Below, piece after piece: positions 1 through 11,452 of a DNA stretch of 64,000 bases. The first letter of the stretch is position 1. Each line of letters begins with the position of its first letter. The notes under the pieces were generated by a model. The model did not search any database, had not been told where the DNA came from, and was given only the letters and a program-made list of their open reading frames with translations. The position numbers were made by a program, and so were the translations under genes. Location of the stretch: positions 17,010,077 to 17,074,076 of the forward strand of contig JAFMSR010000009.1 of assembly GCA_022818135.1 (NCBI GenBank). The letters are read 5' to 3'. Origin of the DNA: Saxidomus purpurata (Eukaryota > Mollusca > Bivalvia > Venerida > Veneridae).

Positions 1-49
1 GAAGGACTTGGCAAGCTGAAGCAAAAATTGATTGATCCACTGTGTGAAG
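1..49 (+). CDS. Exon: C-terminal end of vWA1
   Basis: The reading frame from base 1 gives 16 codons ending LIDPLCE, followed by a donor (g|gtattc) that leaves one base, i.e. phase 1. The ending with a single Cys just before the border matches the ends of the other vWA domains in the gene (KATC, VEYMC, VTTC). The rest of this domain lies upstream of the window. Confidence 0.6.
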
Positions 50-388
50 GTATTCCTAACATAGATTATCCATTTCTTACATTGTATAACAATACTAGAG
101 CTTGTAATACTATGGTAATTTTATTAATTACGTTTTGAGCATACATAAAAAAATTCTTATGATTAAAAAGTTATTCACCTTTTAAGAAAATAGTCAGTTT
201 ATAGAAATTACTTAAAAGTCTTAGTTTATAACGTGCAATATTCGTGAGAATTTTATTTCTAAATTTGAGTAGTCAGCTACGTATGCATTATGTCGATTAT
301 AAAATGATGATGAATGACCTTTGAAAAAAACTGGGTCAACAGTGAAAAAATAAGATCTATCCATAATTTGCAAGTGTTTTTCTTACAG

Positions 389-502
389 CTAAGAAGTTGT
401 GCAGGAACAAGCCATGTCAAAATGGAGGAGAGTGTATGGATGGCATCAGAAGTTTTGTATGTATCTGCCCGGAAGATTTCTTTGGAGACACATGCAATAA
501 AC
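389..502 (+). CDS. Exon: EGF1 domain
   Basis: A 114-bp phase 1-1 exon behind a pyrimidine-rich acceptor (tttttcttacag) and before a gtatgt donor. It codes a complete six-Cys EGF module with the pattern CxxxxC, QNGGEC and FVCIC. The stretch C-M-D-G-I-R-S-F-V-C-I-C fits the Asp/Asn beta-hydroxylation consensus C-x-[DN]-x4-[FY]-x-C-x-C. All four EGF exons of this gene are exactly 114 bp, so they probably arose by exon duplication. Confidence 0.88.
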
Positions 503-954
503 GTATGTATTAAAACAAAGTGGATTAAGTACTTACATGTCAAACTAATAATGTATTTTTACAGATTAGCTGTTTTTGCGAACTCGTCAGCTTTGAAAAT
601 TACAACTTCTTCACTTCGTACACTATTACATCAGGTTGCTCTGTCTAAGATGTTTAGCAATGCAGAAAGTATATTATACATGTAGATCTATAAACGTACA
701 TGTCATTTGATAGTCCACTTTAAACAAAGCTAATACTTGCATCATAAAATGTGTTGATTAAAGTTATATCCCTGTTCGAAACAGCTACATTTATTATATT
801 GGTATAATATCCACATATCTATATGTAAAGTCAACGGTCCTTAATATTTTTTAAACAAAACCATATAAAAAATCTTACTAATGTCCCTGAATAGTTTATA
901 AGAGATGAATGAAATAACAAACTAGATATCAAACTGAGACCCTCACGTCTGCGA

Positions 955-1175
955 GTTGCGAAGCCACCTTGGTGCAGTGGTAGTCGCCTCAGGATAGGAG
1001 GGTGTCGGGTTCAATCCCTGTGAGTGCCAAATTAGTGGTAATGTTCGTAGGTTAGACCATGAAATTCCACATTGCCTCTCTATCTTTATGAGCGATTAAT
1101 ATAAGCTGTTTCGCAATCGAGATGAAATACATTTGTAAAATATACAATATATATATTTATTGAGAGAGTTTATAT
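955..1175 (+). mobile_element. tRNA-derived SINE in intron
   Basis: The head starting at gaagccacc carries an A-box-like TGGTGCAGTGGTAG and a B-box-like GGGTTCAATCC about 35 bases later, the spacing of a tRNA-type RNA polymerase III promoter. A non-tRNA body follows. Similar gaagccacc heads occur at 4,828, so this is a dispersed family and not a functional tRNA gene. The 3' limit is approximate. Confidence 0.6.
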
Positions 1176-1184
1176 ATATGTTAG

Positions 1185-1367
1185 GATGCGGCGAACCAGC
1201 TGACGTTGTGATTGTCCTTGATTCATCTAACACTGTTGGAGAATACAACTTTGGTAGACTGAAGGAATATTCAGAACATTTAGTGAGAGAAATGAACAAA
1301 GATGCATGTGATATCAACATCGGTTTCCTTAAATACAGTTCAGCGGCAATGGTACAAGTTAATCTTG
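1185..1367 (+). CDS. Exon: vWA2, first part
   Basis: The acceptor gttag precedes a Cys codon and then the first vWA strand ADVVIVLDSSNTVG. The MIDAS signature DxSxS reads D-S-S-N-T here, the last Ser being Thr. The exon ends in phase 1 after MVQVNL. With the next exon it makes a complete two-exon vWA domain. Confidence 0.85.
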
Positions 1368-1618
1368 GTGAGTAAGTTCTTAAAATGTCGTTCCGGGTTT
1401 TGTATACAGAGCAGATTATTTAACTACTGTGCTTTTTGATTATTTAAAATGAGTTTGAGATAATCGCTTTCGCGAAATACAAAAGCGGTTTTGATTAAAT
1501 ATATGTATTCAGTGCATTTTACATTGATTTGCTTGTTGACTTATCCCTTGTAGACTGTTAATGTTATCGTAAAAAATATGATAACATTTATTTGATTTTG
1601 TTTTTTTTTTGTTTTAAG

Positions 1619-1996
1619 GTATGTACACGGACACAGAGACGAACGTTCGTGCCCTTGAGCAGATATCATACAGTCGTGGACGAGCAAACATGGCAGCCGC
1701 TTTCCGCGCCCTCAGGACAGAAATGTTCAATGGACGCAACGGGGATCGCTCTGGAGCGAGAAATATTGCATACTTTCTTACAGACGGAACAAATGACGTT
1801 AATGCTGGACTGGCTGAGCCCGAAGCAGAACTAACAATATCCTCTGGAATAAGAATCATTCCAGTCGGCATAAATCTCAGGGAAAGATTTGAATTAGACA
1901 ATATTGCTGCAAATCAAGGCATAAATGTTATTGAAATCAACGATGAGCCGGCACTAATTGAAAATACCGATACTATTCTACGGCCTTTATATGAAG
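1619..1996 (+). CDS. Exon: vWA2, second part
   Basis: This exon completes vWA2. It carries the third MIDAS strand as AYFLTDG and the late strand IRIIPVGI. The loop that normally supplies the MIDAS Thr (GxTxT) reads G-R-A-N-M, so the metal-binding Thr is Ala. Metal coordination is therefore probably weakened although the fold is kept. The exon starts with a gt that completes a Gly codon, after acceptor ttttaag, and ends in phase 1 at TATGAAG|gttatt. Confidence 0.85.
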
Positions 1997-2439
1997 GTTA
2001 TTTATTTTTCTTTCCTTCAAATTCAACAACGTTCAAGTAAACCCCTCTTTTAAAGTCATATGTTACAGTATAATATTTTCAGTATGTTTCCAGAAAGCTG
2101 AACGTGACAAGTTAAGTGGCAACCTTTCATCAAATGTTTCTATCAGCTAAATAAATCAAATAATTATTCATTGATTTAATGTACGACTAAAACTTCAGTT
2201 ACCATTGTACTTATATGCTAGATTTTTCAAACAAACGCTAGAAATAGTCTGTAAAAAGTTCTTTTCTCTGGGTAGTACATGTAATATTATACCATACAGA
2301 GTCATGGTTGAAATACCATGTTCCAGATAAATGTTTAAAAATAATATCAGGCGAAATCTTTAATCGATATCATGTCAACGAAACTTTTAATAGTCTAATG
2401 CCGCTAATGCTTTTTTATCATGTCTGACATATTGTTTTT

Positions 2440-3010
2440 CCCTTATTGTTTCTATGTCCGTCCGTCTGTCTGTCTGCATTACATTGTCCGCTCTTTATCT
2501 CCGAAACCTCTTGTTTGATTTTCATCAACATTTCAGGGAATAATCAGTATTAGGTCTGGTTGTGCATATTACAATTTGAGGACATATAAAGTAGTCAAAT
2601 ACTTAAAGTCACATGGGCCTGAAACTTGGTAATATTGTCATTTTCTTCATCGCAAAACTCCTTGTTGGATTTGCATCAGATTTCAGGGAAACATCTTTAT
2701 GAAATCTAGCTGTTTATATTGTAATTTGGGGTCATATAGTCAAATGTCAAGGTCAAAGGGGCCTGAAATGGGAGAAATGTTTGCTCTTCATGTCCGAAAC
2801 CCCTTTTTGGATTTTCATCAAACTTGGCAGGGAACATTTAGTATGAAGTCTACTTGTGTATATTGTAATTTGGAGTCATATGGTCAAGGCCACAGCGGCC
2901 TGAAATGTGACAAATATGTGTCCGCATTTGTCGTGTTGGATTCATTAAATTTATTTGAAAGCATCAGTATTAAGTGTAGTCATTTCATTGAAAGAGGTCA
3001 CTTTGGTATA
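2440..3010. repeat. Degenerate tandem repeat with GTCC/GTCT microsatellite start
   Basis: A run of tccgtccgtctgtctgtctg is followed by about four diverged copies of a roughly 125-bp unit. Each copy contains gatttbcatca, a cagggaa block, a tgtatattgtaatttg block and ggtcaangnggcctgaaa. It lies in the intron before EGF2. Arrays of this kind, opening with CCGTCCGTCTGTC, are common in bivalve introns (family knowledge). No coding potential is supported. Confidence 0.7.
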
Positions 3011-3101
3011 TTCTTTCATTTGGGAGAGACGGTGGCATGATTGAGACATGTTTTTCCAAACAATTCTAGTATTGATAATTAATTCATATTTATTTTTATA
3101 G

Positions 3102-3215
3102 GAAATGATTTCTGTGCAGAAGGACCATGTGACAACGGAGGTTCATGTATGAACGAACCATTTGGTTTCAGCTGTGATTGTCCAGTTGGCTACACCGGGG
3201 AAACGTGTCAGAGAC
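3102..3215 (+). CDS. Exon: EGF2 domain
   Basis: A 114-bp phase 1-1 exon with the acceptor tttttatag and donor gtgagt. Six Cys appear in EGF spacing (FCAEGPCDNGGSC ... CDCPVGYTGETC). C-M-N-E-P-F-G-F-S-C-D-C fits the Asx-hydroxylation consensus, as in EGF1. Confidence 0.9.
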
Positions 3216-3808
3216 GTGAGTTAGGCTTTATATTTCCATAATTGTTGCGATAGTAATCATTCCAAATTCAGTCCACTGCGCATGCGCCGGAATTTAAAGC
3301 TGCTGCGTAAATGCTGCATTCCTAATGCAGCTGCGCTTGAGTAGAAGCAGTGGTTTTTTATCGTTTCTTGAAATGTATATATGTCCTTTTTTCAGTATGC
3401 GTCAATTACTTTGAATGCAGTTGCTGTGCTGACCGAAATGAAAAACATAGTTTAAAACTGTTTAGTTTAAAAAAAAATTTATAAAAAATAAATATTTATT
3501 TGTATATTAACATACACTGCAAAAGTGGATTGAACTATAAGCTGTAAGTAGCTTATTGAAGTTCTTTCCGCTGTAAATTGTTTTAACATTTCATACATGT
3601 ATAAACCAGAGTACAGATTAATTGACTTCAGTTCACACTTCCTTACCTGTACAGTAAATATAATTATCAAATAGCTAGTTCATAAAATATAATGGAATAA
3701 AATTAGTAAATAGGTAAGTATCGTGCAGGATCAAAATGATGCCATACCCGTGCATTCAAAAACGTACATACATCTCATCTTATTTCCCTTGTTCAACAAA
3801 TGTTGCAG

Positions 3809-3829
3809 AAACCACATCAGGTTCTGGAG
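3809..3829 (+). CDS. Candidate 21-bp linker microexon
   Basis: Between EGF2 and vWA3 a good acceptor (caacaaatgttgcag) and donor (g|gtaggt) bracket only 21 bases in phase 1-1. They code a Thr-Thr-Ser-Gly-Ser-Gly-type linker. The phase fits both neighbours exactly, and a flexible Ser/Thr/Gly spacer suits this position. Support is structural only; no other copy is visible because the second copy starts downstream. Confidence 0.45.
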
Positions 3830-6800
3830 GTAGGTTATTACGTAAGCACCCATGCTATCTCAAAACACTTAGTTTCTCACTCTCTTATTTGCCAATTTTC
3901 TTTTTCCTGTTTATAATATTGTTAACACGTTCGAGTTATAAGTTCCTATCATCAAAAGGGACTTAAGGTCAATTTTCCATATTTTTTGCATGCACATTTT
4001 GTTTATACTAAAATTGACTCTTAAATTCATACAATTGAAGAATATTTCTCATTATCATTGATTTGAAAATTGCCCTATATTTTCAAACGAAGGTGACTTA
4101 CTTATAAAATGATATCAGATCAAGCGGTGTTCATTGTCTTATAAATAATGATTCGAAGTTCTGATGCGAAGTATTTAACCATCAAGGCAGGAGGCCTGTG
4201 TGGTTTATAACTGTGCATCAGAAGGACAAAGAGTTGATAACTTGACGATAACATCGCGGTAAAGAATGATATTTCGATTCTAACATGACCAGATATTGAC
4301 CAGATATTACAAAAGGTTAATAGAAGCAAAGCGTTACTTTCTAAACGGCTATTTGATTAACGCCATGCGGCACAATATGACGACATTATGACGGTATATT
4401 GGACCGCGCGTTTTTTATGGCATAGTAAAAACTTTTTTTTGTATATAGAGAAAAAATCGTGCGTCATGTTAGAATAAAATATAGATGGCATTGTTCTTTA
4501 AACATTGTATCAAACATATTAGCAATTTGTTAACTATAAAGTGAATAAACTGGTAGGGTTGCGATGCTTTACAATGCGATACTTACATTCCTAAGTTTCT
4601 GTTGAAATTAAAATGCTTTAAGCTGCATGGTTCTCATTAAGAATATGTTTTAACATCAAATGGCAGGGCGGCCTTAGCGTAAAGATGCATCCCTTATTTG
4701 TAGCTCGATGTATGTTAAGTTGCTTTTTGTCATAGGTTAAAAATATTGAAATGAACACATTATTTCTTAGTTTAAGTTTAGTTTAAGCAATCAAGCTAGT
4801 TAATACGACGCATGATGCAAATGGCGCAATGCGAAGCCACCGAAGCGCATGCGCAGTGGTAACGTGTTGGTCTCATACTCGCAGGATCATAGATTTATAC
4901 CCATTAATACGTTGATGGTTGATGACCTTAAACAAGACACTTTAAATACCACATTGCGTCTTTTCAGTTCCGATACTGATTCCATTTTAGTCTCGAGATT
5001 ATTTGAATTTAAGTTGTCAGAACTTCTTAAACAATAGAAATTGTATAAACTGGTATAGTTTATAGCCATAAAGGGAATATGGAGTTTAAATACCAATCAA
5101 AAGTGGAGATTAATAGATTTTGTTGTTATATTATGTTCTCATGTGGACGTTTACCAAATACAAGTCAAAACAGTATTTTGATCAAAGGTTTGATCCTTAC
5201 CCGTATTAAATTTCTAAAATGGACTCGTCCTCATGTCAGTTTGAAAAATGCCTTTTAGTTTTCAAAGGGATGCCAATTAGAAATTAACTGACTGAATAGT
5301 TAACGGTGCAAATAAGGACCCGACTTTAAGATTATTTTACGCTGGTCGCAAGGCAGAATGACTATGAATTCGGTGTGTGTGGGGGGCGGGGGGGGGGGGG
5401 GTGGAGGTGTTCTCGTGACGATTTAGCGGAAAATTCGTTTATTCTTCATCCATGTAAATTTAAGCTTTTGCGAGATGTAAATAGCTCAAATAAATTATCG
5501 CGAAAATAGCGAAATTGAAATCATTGCGAAAATTACCCAATTTAGGCTTCAGTATTTGCCGCGAGATGGGTAATGGTTAGACGGAGTGGAATATTAGATG
5601 TATGGTAGTCTTGTGGACAGTATACACGCGTCATTGTATGAGTCTGTAGTTCTCTGATTAATTTTGAATAAAAAACACCGGTAGAATAGACCAGATAGGA
5701 CGTTCTGTTTTTTTCATTTCTTTGTCTGAAATGTCTGCCAATAGAGCTTTGTACATTACAATTTCGTCCGTATGTAGTTGCATAAAGCTCTGGCACATAT
5801 TAAATATTACAATATAGTAAGTGAATCCAAGTACGGATTAAAGCGGACAGTTGCTATAGAAACATGATGTATGAAACACATTGTACCACGGGCTTTACAC
5901 TAGATCGGTTTGTCGAGAAACAAACCAAACCGTGTATGTGATAATATAACTTAAAGTATCATTTTGCAAAAAAGTGTTGTTGTTGTTGTATTATCAATTA
6001 ATATTTGTCTGGTTAGAATGTTTGTCGATTATGTCAGACTGAATTCTACAAATGGTGCTTGCATATTTCAAGAAGAACTCGCTTTCTTCAATACTAATAC
6101 GGGAAATTGAATGTATGTGTGCTTGTCCGTCAGTCTGAAGCTTGTGTCTGCGCTAGATCTTAGTTTCAAAGCACTAGACATGTTTAGATGCGTCACACTA
6201 GGTTAATTCGTTATTCTCAGTCTTTCTGATTTAAAGACAACTTTGACCATAACATAGTGAATTCAAAATCCTTGGATGCTCGCGGTCATCTTGCAAAATT
6301 CGCTTTTTTCGTAATGTATGTCGTAGTTGTTTATTTGCTACTGTTAGGCTTTTGCACAAACATGTAAAAACTTGTGATGTAAAATTTAAAACATTTAGTT
6401 TTTGTCACGCCTTTGTATGTTTACTGTGCACAGTACTGTCAAATCATTCATTTTAATGCCAAAAATAGAATTGTTTTCGCCATTTCGTTGATTACACTAG
6501 TTACGGGATTGTACACTACAGAAAAATACTTACGCCTGAGTATGTGATAAAATTTTGGATAGAAAATCATAGGTTAATGATAGTTTGACTCGAACTATGT
6601 GGAACGGCGTAAAAACCTGAAATGGATGTTATGCGGTTCTACCACAAGCAGCATGGCGATAAATGGAAGATGATAAAATCACTGTTGTAAAATGGCTTCG
6701 CTTTGTGTTGAGATTATGTTTTACGTAAAACGGCTAGAAATAAGCTTTCGTTCGTTTGTTTTTCATCTGCAATGTTTTGTCTGTACCTAGGAGAAATATG

Positions 6801-7164
6801 AGCAATTACATTTTAAACGTGTAGAGTTAATTAAAATATGAGATTTTTACCCAATAAAACTTTGTTCATTTAAAAAAAAATAAGTGTTTGTAATGTAAAT
6901 TATAATTTTAGAATATACATTGTATTTTCAATTTGTATAGAACTTACAATTAAATAGCAAATAATGTTTTTAATATTTTAAGCCAGCTTAGCTACATGTA
7001 CTTTTACTTTTCAGGATAATAAATCATTTAAGCGAAGTATTGTATATTTATCATTCGAAATCTTATCCGTTACCAAGTATCTGCTTGTAATACACTAGCT
7101 TTAGCCAAAAGTAGTATTTTGATGAAATAACAAAAGGTTCGGCAACATGTTATTAAATTTTTAG
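3830..7164 (+). other. Long intron before vWA3
   Basis: About 3.3 kb with no exon-like open frame. It holds a decayed SINE near 4,828, a G-run at 5,382-5,402 with quadruplex-forming potential, and from there on the left part of the block duplicated at 52,490. Bases 5,472-5,795 are missing in the second copy. Nothing else is recognised. Confidence 0.6.
4828..5085 (+). mobile_element. Decayed tRNA-derived SINE
   Basis: The gcgaagccaccg head resembles the element at 955 and is followed by a degraded A-box-like gcgcagtggtaacgtgttgg. The B box is no longer clear. Body and 3' end are approximate. Confidence 0.4.
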
Positions 7165-7396
7165 GTTGTACCGCAAAGGGTGACGTGGTATTTGCGGTGG
7201 ATACGTCACGTTACGTCACAAGAAGTGAACTGAAGAAAGTCAGACGCTTCCTGAGATCAGTCGTGAAGAGAATGAGATTCAAGCACCAGGAATTTAGTGT
7301 AGGAATGGTACAATTTACTGACTGGGCAAAGGTATTACTGGACTTTAATTCCGGAAAGTCGAAGAAGGCCGTGCGATCGGGCATTGCTGGACTCAG
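7165..7396 (+). CDS. Exon: vWA3, first part
   Basis: The acceptor aaatttttag precedes a Cys codon and the strand GDVVFAVDTSRYV. The MIDAS DxSxS reads D-T-S-R-Y, so the last Ser is Tyr. The exon continues through SVGMVQFTDWAKV to GIAGL and ends in phase 2 (ctcag|gtatat). An identical protein is coded at 53,962-54,193. Confidence 0.88.
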
Positions 7397-8324
7397 GTAT
7401 ATATATAATAATGATGTGAAGTTACCCGCATAGTCTCGTATGCTATGTTTCAAGTAGTAGTACTTTGTATTAAGCACAGACTAAATTCAGTCTCGAAATA
7501 GCATTCAAATACTATGCGGAGGATCTGTTTACATATTGATGTAATATATCATCTTATATAATCAGATGCCTACGCATCTTTCCAAAATGGCGGACATTTT
7601 AAAATCCAAACCTTTTTTTGCTGACTGATGAATGGTTAAATTCAGGTTGTTGTTAATCTTTTTTTTATTTTGCCTTGTTGTAGCATTTTCTGATGACAGC
7701 ATTTTCTTATGCTAAAAGTTTGACGGAGCATAAACCAAACAAAACAATTCTTAGAAATATCAAATCAGGGTTACGTGACTTGTTACTTAATTCCAAAATG
7801 AGTTCAGTAGTCTCTGTTTGATGCGCTGCCGGTTTGTTATTCTACTTTTTTCTCAGTTGAAAGATTTTTCTTGAATCATAAAATGGTTTTGATACTTTGA
7901 AATTATTTACGTCACTTGTTACGTAGTTTCATAATGAGTATAGATGATAAATATCTCTCTTTGGTACATTGCCAGTTTGTTGTTTTATACTTTTGTAAGT
8001 TGGAAAATTTCTGATACTCTGAACGTATTTTGAATTATTGTAGAAGCACTAAAGTAAATTTTTAAAAAGTCTATAAAGAGCATATAGAATATTTCAGTAA
8101 GCGGTTGAAGACATATACGGTTACTATATATGTTGTGTCGAAGCACCTGAAACCAACAAGTTGATAAGACCATTTTATTACTATACACACTGAGTTTGTT
8201 TAACATGAAGATTAGTAAAATGTACGGTTATCACATTTAAAACAGTTAATATACCAATAATACAATTATACATATATCATATTTGAGTACAAATATCAAT
8301 ATTAAAGTTCATATTTTATATTAG

Positions 8325-8515
8325 AGTACATGGAGGTGATCCTGAACCTGCGACAGCTTTGGCTAAAGCCAACTACAGAATATTCAATGGTCGTGGAGAG
8401 GACCGTGACAAGCCCGACTACCTTATTCTAATAACCAAGAGCATGCGAAATGAGTTAGACATTCTAGAGGAAGCCAACAAGCTCAAGATCCATGGAACAA
8501 GAGTTCTTGGAGTCG
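8325..8515 (+). CDS. Exon: vWA3, middle part
   Basis: This exon follows in phase 2 and ends in phase 1. The loop that should give the MIDAS Thr reads HGGDPEPAT. The strand that should end in TDG reads YLILITKSM, so the metal-binding Asp is Lys. The domain keeps its hydrophobic strands but has lost at least three of five MIDAS ligands, so it is likely a structural, metal-free vWA. The second copy differs by a silent GGT to GGG change. Confidence 0.88.
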
Positions 8516-8809
8516 GTAAGTTTTTGTCTGCCCGTTTTTATAGTAAGAGGTTCGATTCCGCTGTGTATATTTTACTATGGACCTGGTGGTCGGGATAGTG
8601 CTACGGGATGCCTGAATACATGTACTTTTATTTGACAAAGCATGCCTAGCGAGTTGTTAAATATTTAATACTAAGACTTATAATTGTGTTGTAACAACAA
8701 TCTTGATTGGTAAAACATACCTGAAGATTTCTTTGTCACAAGTTTGGCTCTTGTCCACACAATTAGCAAGTTTATAATCCCGACCGACATATGAACCACG
8801 AGTCAGACT

Positions 8810-9395
8810 GGCAAGACACCTGTAGGTCCTTAATGTACATTACTTGGTACATTACTTGGTACATTTGTCAAGACACCTGTAGAACTTTGGTGTACATTTT
8901 TTGGTACATTTGTCAAGACACCTGTAGGTCCTTGGTGTACAGTTTTGGTACATTTGTCAAGACACATGTAGGTCCTTGGTGTACATTACTTGGTACATTT
9001 GTCAGGACACCTGTAGGTCCTTGGTGTACATTATTTGGTACTTTGTAAAGACACATGTGGGTCTTTGATGTACATTATTTGGTACTTTGTCAAGACACAT
9101 GTAGGTCCTTGATGTACATTATTTGGTATTTTGTCAAGACACATGTGGGTCTTTGGTGTACATTATCTGGTACTTTGTTAAGACACATGTAGGTCTTTGG
9201 TATACATTTTTTGGTACATTTGAAAAGACAACGGTTGGTCCTTGGTGTGCATTATTTGGTACATTTGTGTAGACACCTGTGAAACCTTGGTGTACATTAT
9301 TCGGTACATTTGTCAGGACAACTGTTGGTCTTTGGTGTACATTATTTGGTATTTTGTCAAGACACCTGTAGGTCCTAGATGTACATTACTTGATT
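8810..9395. repeat. 45-bp minisatellite in intron (VNTR)
   Basis: About 13 diverged copies of a roughly 45-bp unit built from aagacacctgtaggtcc, ttggtgtacattatttgg and tacatttgtc. The intron carrying it is 1,123 bp here and 947 bp in the second copy. The 176-bp difference equals four units, so the array varies in length. Confidence 0.9.
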
Positions 9396-9638
9396 CACTG
9401 TGTGAACAGTTGTCTTTGCTTTTCAGTAATAATATTTCATTTCACTTTTGTGGTCAGACACTGGATTGCAAATGCTAGAAACATACCCATCGAAGATGTG
9501 TAATATTTTTACACATTTTTCATAGGCTAGGTTCGGTAAAGAGCTGGTTTGTTGCATGCGATTTTAGTTCAAATAGATTTTTTCAATTGTTTCATTCACG
9601 AGACAAGTGTGTAACGTGTGGTTATGTATTGTTTACAG

Positions 9639-9776
9639 GTATTGGCTTGACTGACGACGAACAACAGGCCATGGAATCCTCCGTGTCTATGCCGTATCAA
9701 CAAACCGCTATGTTCACTGATGACGTTAAGCATCTAGTTGATATCGCAGATAGAGTTGTTGAGTACATGTGTGACG
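9639..9776 (+). CDS. Exon: vWA3, C-terminal part
   Basis: A 138-bp exon ending VDIADRVVEYMC in phase 1 before a strong gtaagt donor. It closes vWA3 with the usual terminal Cys. Its last coding bases (from 9,741) match the unit of the 29-bp array that begins just past the donor, so the splice site sits inside the edge of the array. The second copy (56,259-56,396) is identical. Confidence 0.9.
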
Positions 9777-10545
9777 GTAAGTAATTGTTGAGTACATTAT
9801 ATCGCAGATAGAATTGTTGAGTACATTATATCGCAGATAGAATTGTTGAGTTCATTATATCGCAGATAGAATTGTTCAGTATATTATATCGCAGATAGAA
9901 TTGTTCTGTACATTATATCGCAGAAAGATTTGTTCAGTACATTATATCGCAGATAGAATTGTTCAGTACATTATATCGCAGATAGAATTGTTCAATACAT
10001 TATATCGCAGAAAGATTTGCTCAGTACATTATATCGCAGAAAGAATTGTTCAGTACATTATATCGCAGATAGAATTGTTCAGTACATCGCAGATAGAATT
10101 GTTCAGTACATTATATCGCAGATAGATTTGTTCAGTACATTATATCGCAGAAAGATTTGCTCAGTACATTATATCGCTGATAGATTTGCTCAGTACATTA
10201 TATCGCAGATAGAATTGTTCAGTACATTATATCGCAGATAGATTGTTCAGTACATTATAGCGCAGATAGATTTGCTCAGTACATTATATCGCAGATATAT
10301 TTGCTCAGTACATTATATCGCAGATAGATTTGCTCAGTACATTATATCACAGAAAGATTTGTTCAGTACATTATATCGCAGATAGAATTGTTCAGTACAT
10401 TATATCGCTGATACATTTGCTCAGTACATTATATCGCAGATATAATTTTTGAATATATTATATCGCAGATATAGTTTTTGAGTACATTTTATCGCAGTTA
10501 CAGTTGTTGAGTACATAAAATCGTTGTTACAGTTGTTGAGTACAA
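9740..10545. repeat. 29-bp minisatellite overlapping the vWA3 exon end
   Basis: About 26 tandem copies of a 29-bp unit containing tatatcgcagatagaattg and ttcagtacat, with a few shorter copies. The first copy lies inside coding sequence (gatatcgcagatagagttg, ttgagtacat). After it comes a 16-base stretch with the exon end and donor, then the regular array. The unit length is not a multiple of three, so the open frames seen through it are artefacts. The array is interrupted by a transposon in the second block. Confidence 0.93.
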
Positions 10546-10782
10546 GTGTGGCAGTAATTTTTACCGTAGCTATTTTCTTGAGTATATGCATAGAGGAAAG
10601 TCATATCGCATATATAGTTGCTGATTAAGTTATACTACGGTAAAAAATATCACATATAATATCAGCGAACTCCTCGCAGCGGTCACTACCCCTTACAGTA
10701 GATAGTAGTAGAGCGGAATCGCTGTGAGAGCTTTTCGCCCGATATATGTATTGCCTATTTCATACTAAAATATCTTTTACAG

Positions 10783-10896
10783 ACGAGGATCATTGTGCTG
10801 AGAATCCGTGCCGTAACGGAGGTGTTTGCACACGAATGGGTGGTGATTTCTACTGTGAATGCGGTGTTGGTTATGCAGGGAAATTCTGTGAAAACC
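10783..10896 (+). CDS. Exon: EGF3 domain
   Basis: A 114-bp phase 1-1 exon (acceptor atcttttacag, donor gtatgt) with six Cys: HCAENPCRNGGVC ... FYCECGVGYAGKFC. The lead D-E-D-H-C is close to the start of calcium-binding EGF modules, but the Asx-hydroxylation position is Arg, so calcium binding is doubtful. The copy at 62,800-62,913 is identical. Confidence 0.92.
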
Positions 10897-11452
10897 GTAT
10901 GTACTCAGTTTTGTTTACACAATTTTAATGACGCTTTTCTGACCATTAACACTTCATAGACATTTCAGTCTTAATGGCGGTAGTATTTCAAAGGGGAACA
11001 ACCCGGTATTGAAATAAGTCGTCTTTATTTTTAAAATAAATGTAATGTTAATCTGTTATTGCACATAGAACTAGCTCTATATTGATTAAGGTATGATAAC
11101 AGAACACAGATAACATGTCATGAAAAATACAATTCAATGTAAAAGATGGTGATCATATAAGCAAGTCCTTTTTTACTATATATTGGGTCAAAGGGTTCCG
11201 AAAGAAATGGTCTTAATACTAAGGGGAGTCTTAATATTAGGTGGTCTGAATAGTGGAACTTTAAGAAGGCATCCTAGTTACCAACTTGATCATATGACAT
11301 CGGATTTTTTTTAAATTTTATATAAATTCGAATTTAATTTTACTGCAACTATATCGACAATAAGAATTATTGTGATATTTATCCTTTTTGACCTTTTATC
11401 ACGATTTTGAATAACTACAGTACATGAAGAAGTATTCTGTATATTTATTAAG

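Noticed and set aside
1614..1901. 95-codon minus-strand frame
   Set aside because: It is the complement of the vWA2 exon, which has clear domain residues and splice sites on the plus strand.
2699..3040. 113-codon frame before EGF2
   Set aside because: It is a translation of the ~125-bp tandem repeat, with internal repeats in the protein that follow the DNA repeat.
8791..9478. Open frames with repeated CRTLVYIFWYIC-like pattern
   Set aside because: Chance translation of the 45-bp minisatellite; lies between two proper vWA3 exons in an intron.
9901..10241. Two 74-codon open frames (repeated YRRK...IADRIVQYI patterns)
   Set aside because: They are by-products of reading through the 29-bp array, in which all frames recur.
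9785..10545. Regular short repeats resembling a CRISPR array
   Set aside because: The 29-bp units are directly adjacent with no unique spacers and share sequence with a vWA exon; this is a minisatellite in a eukaryotic intron.
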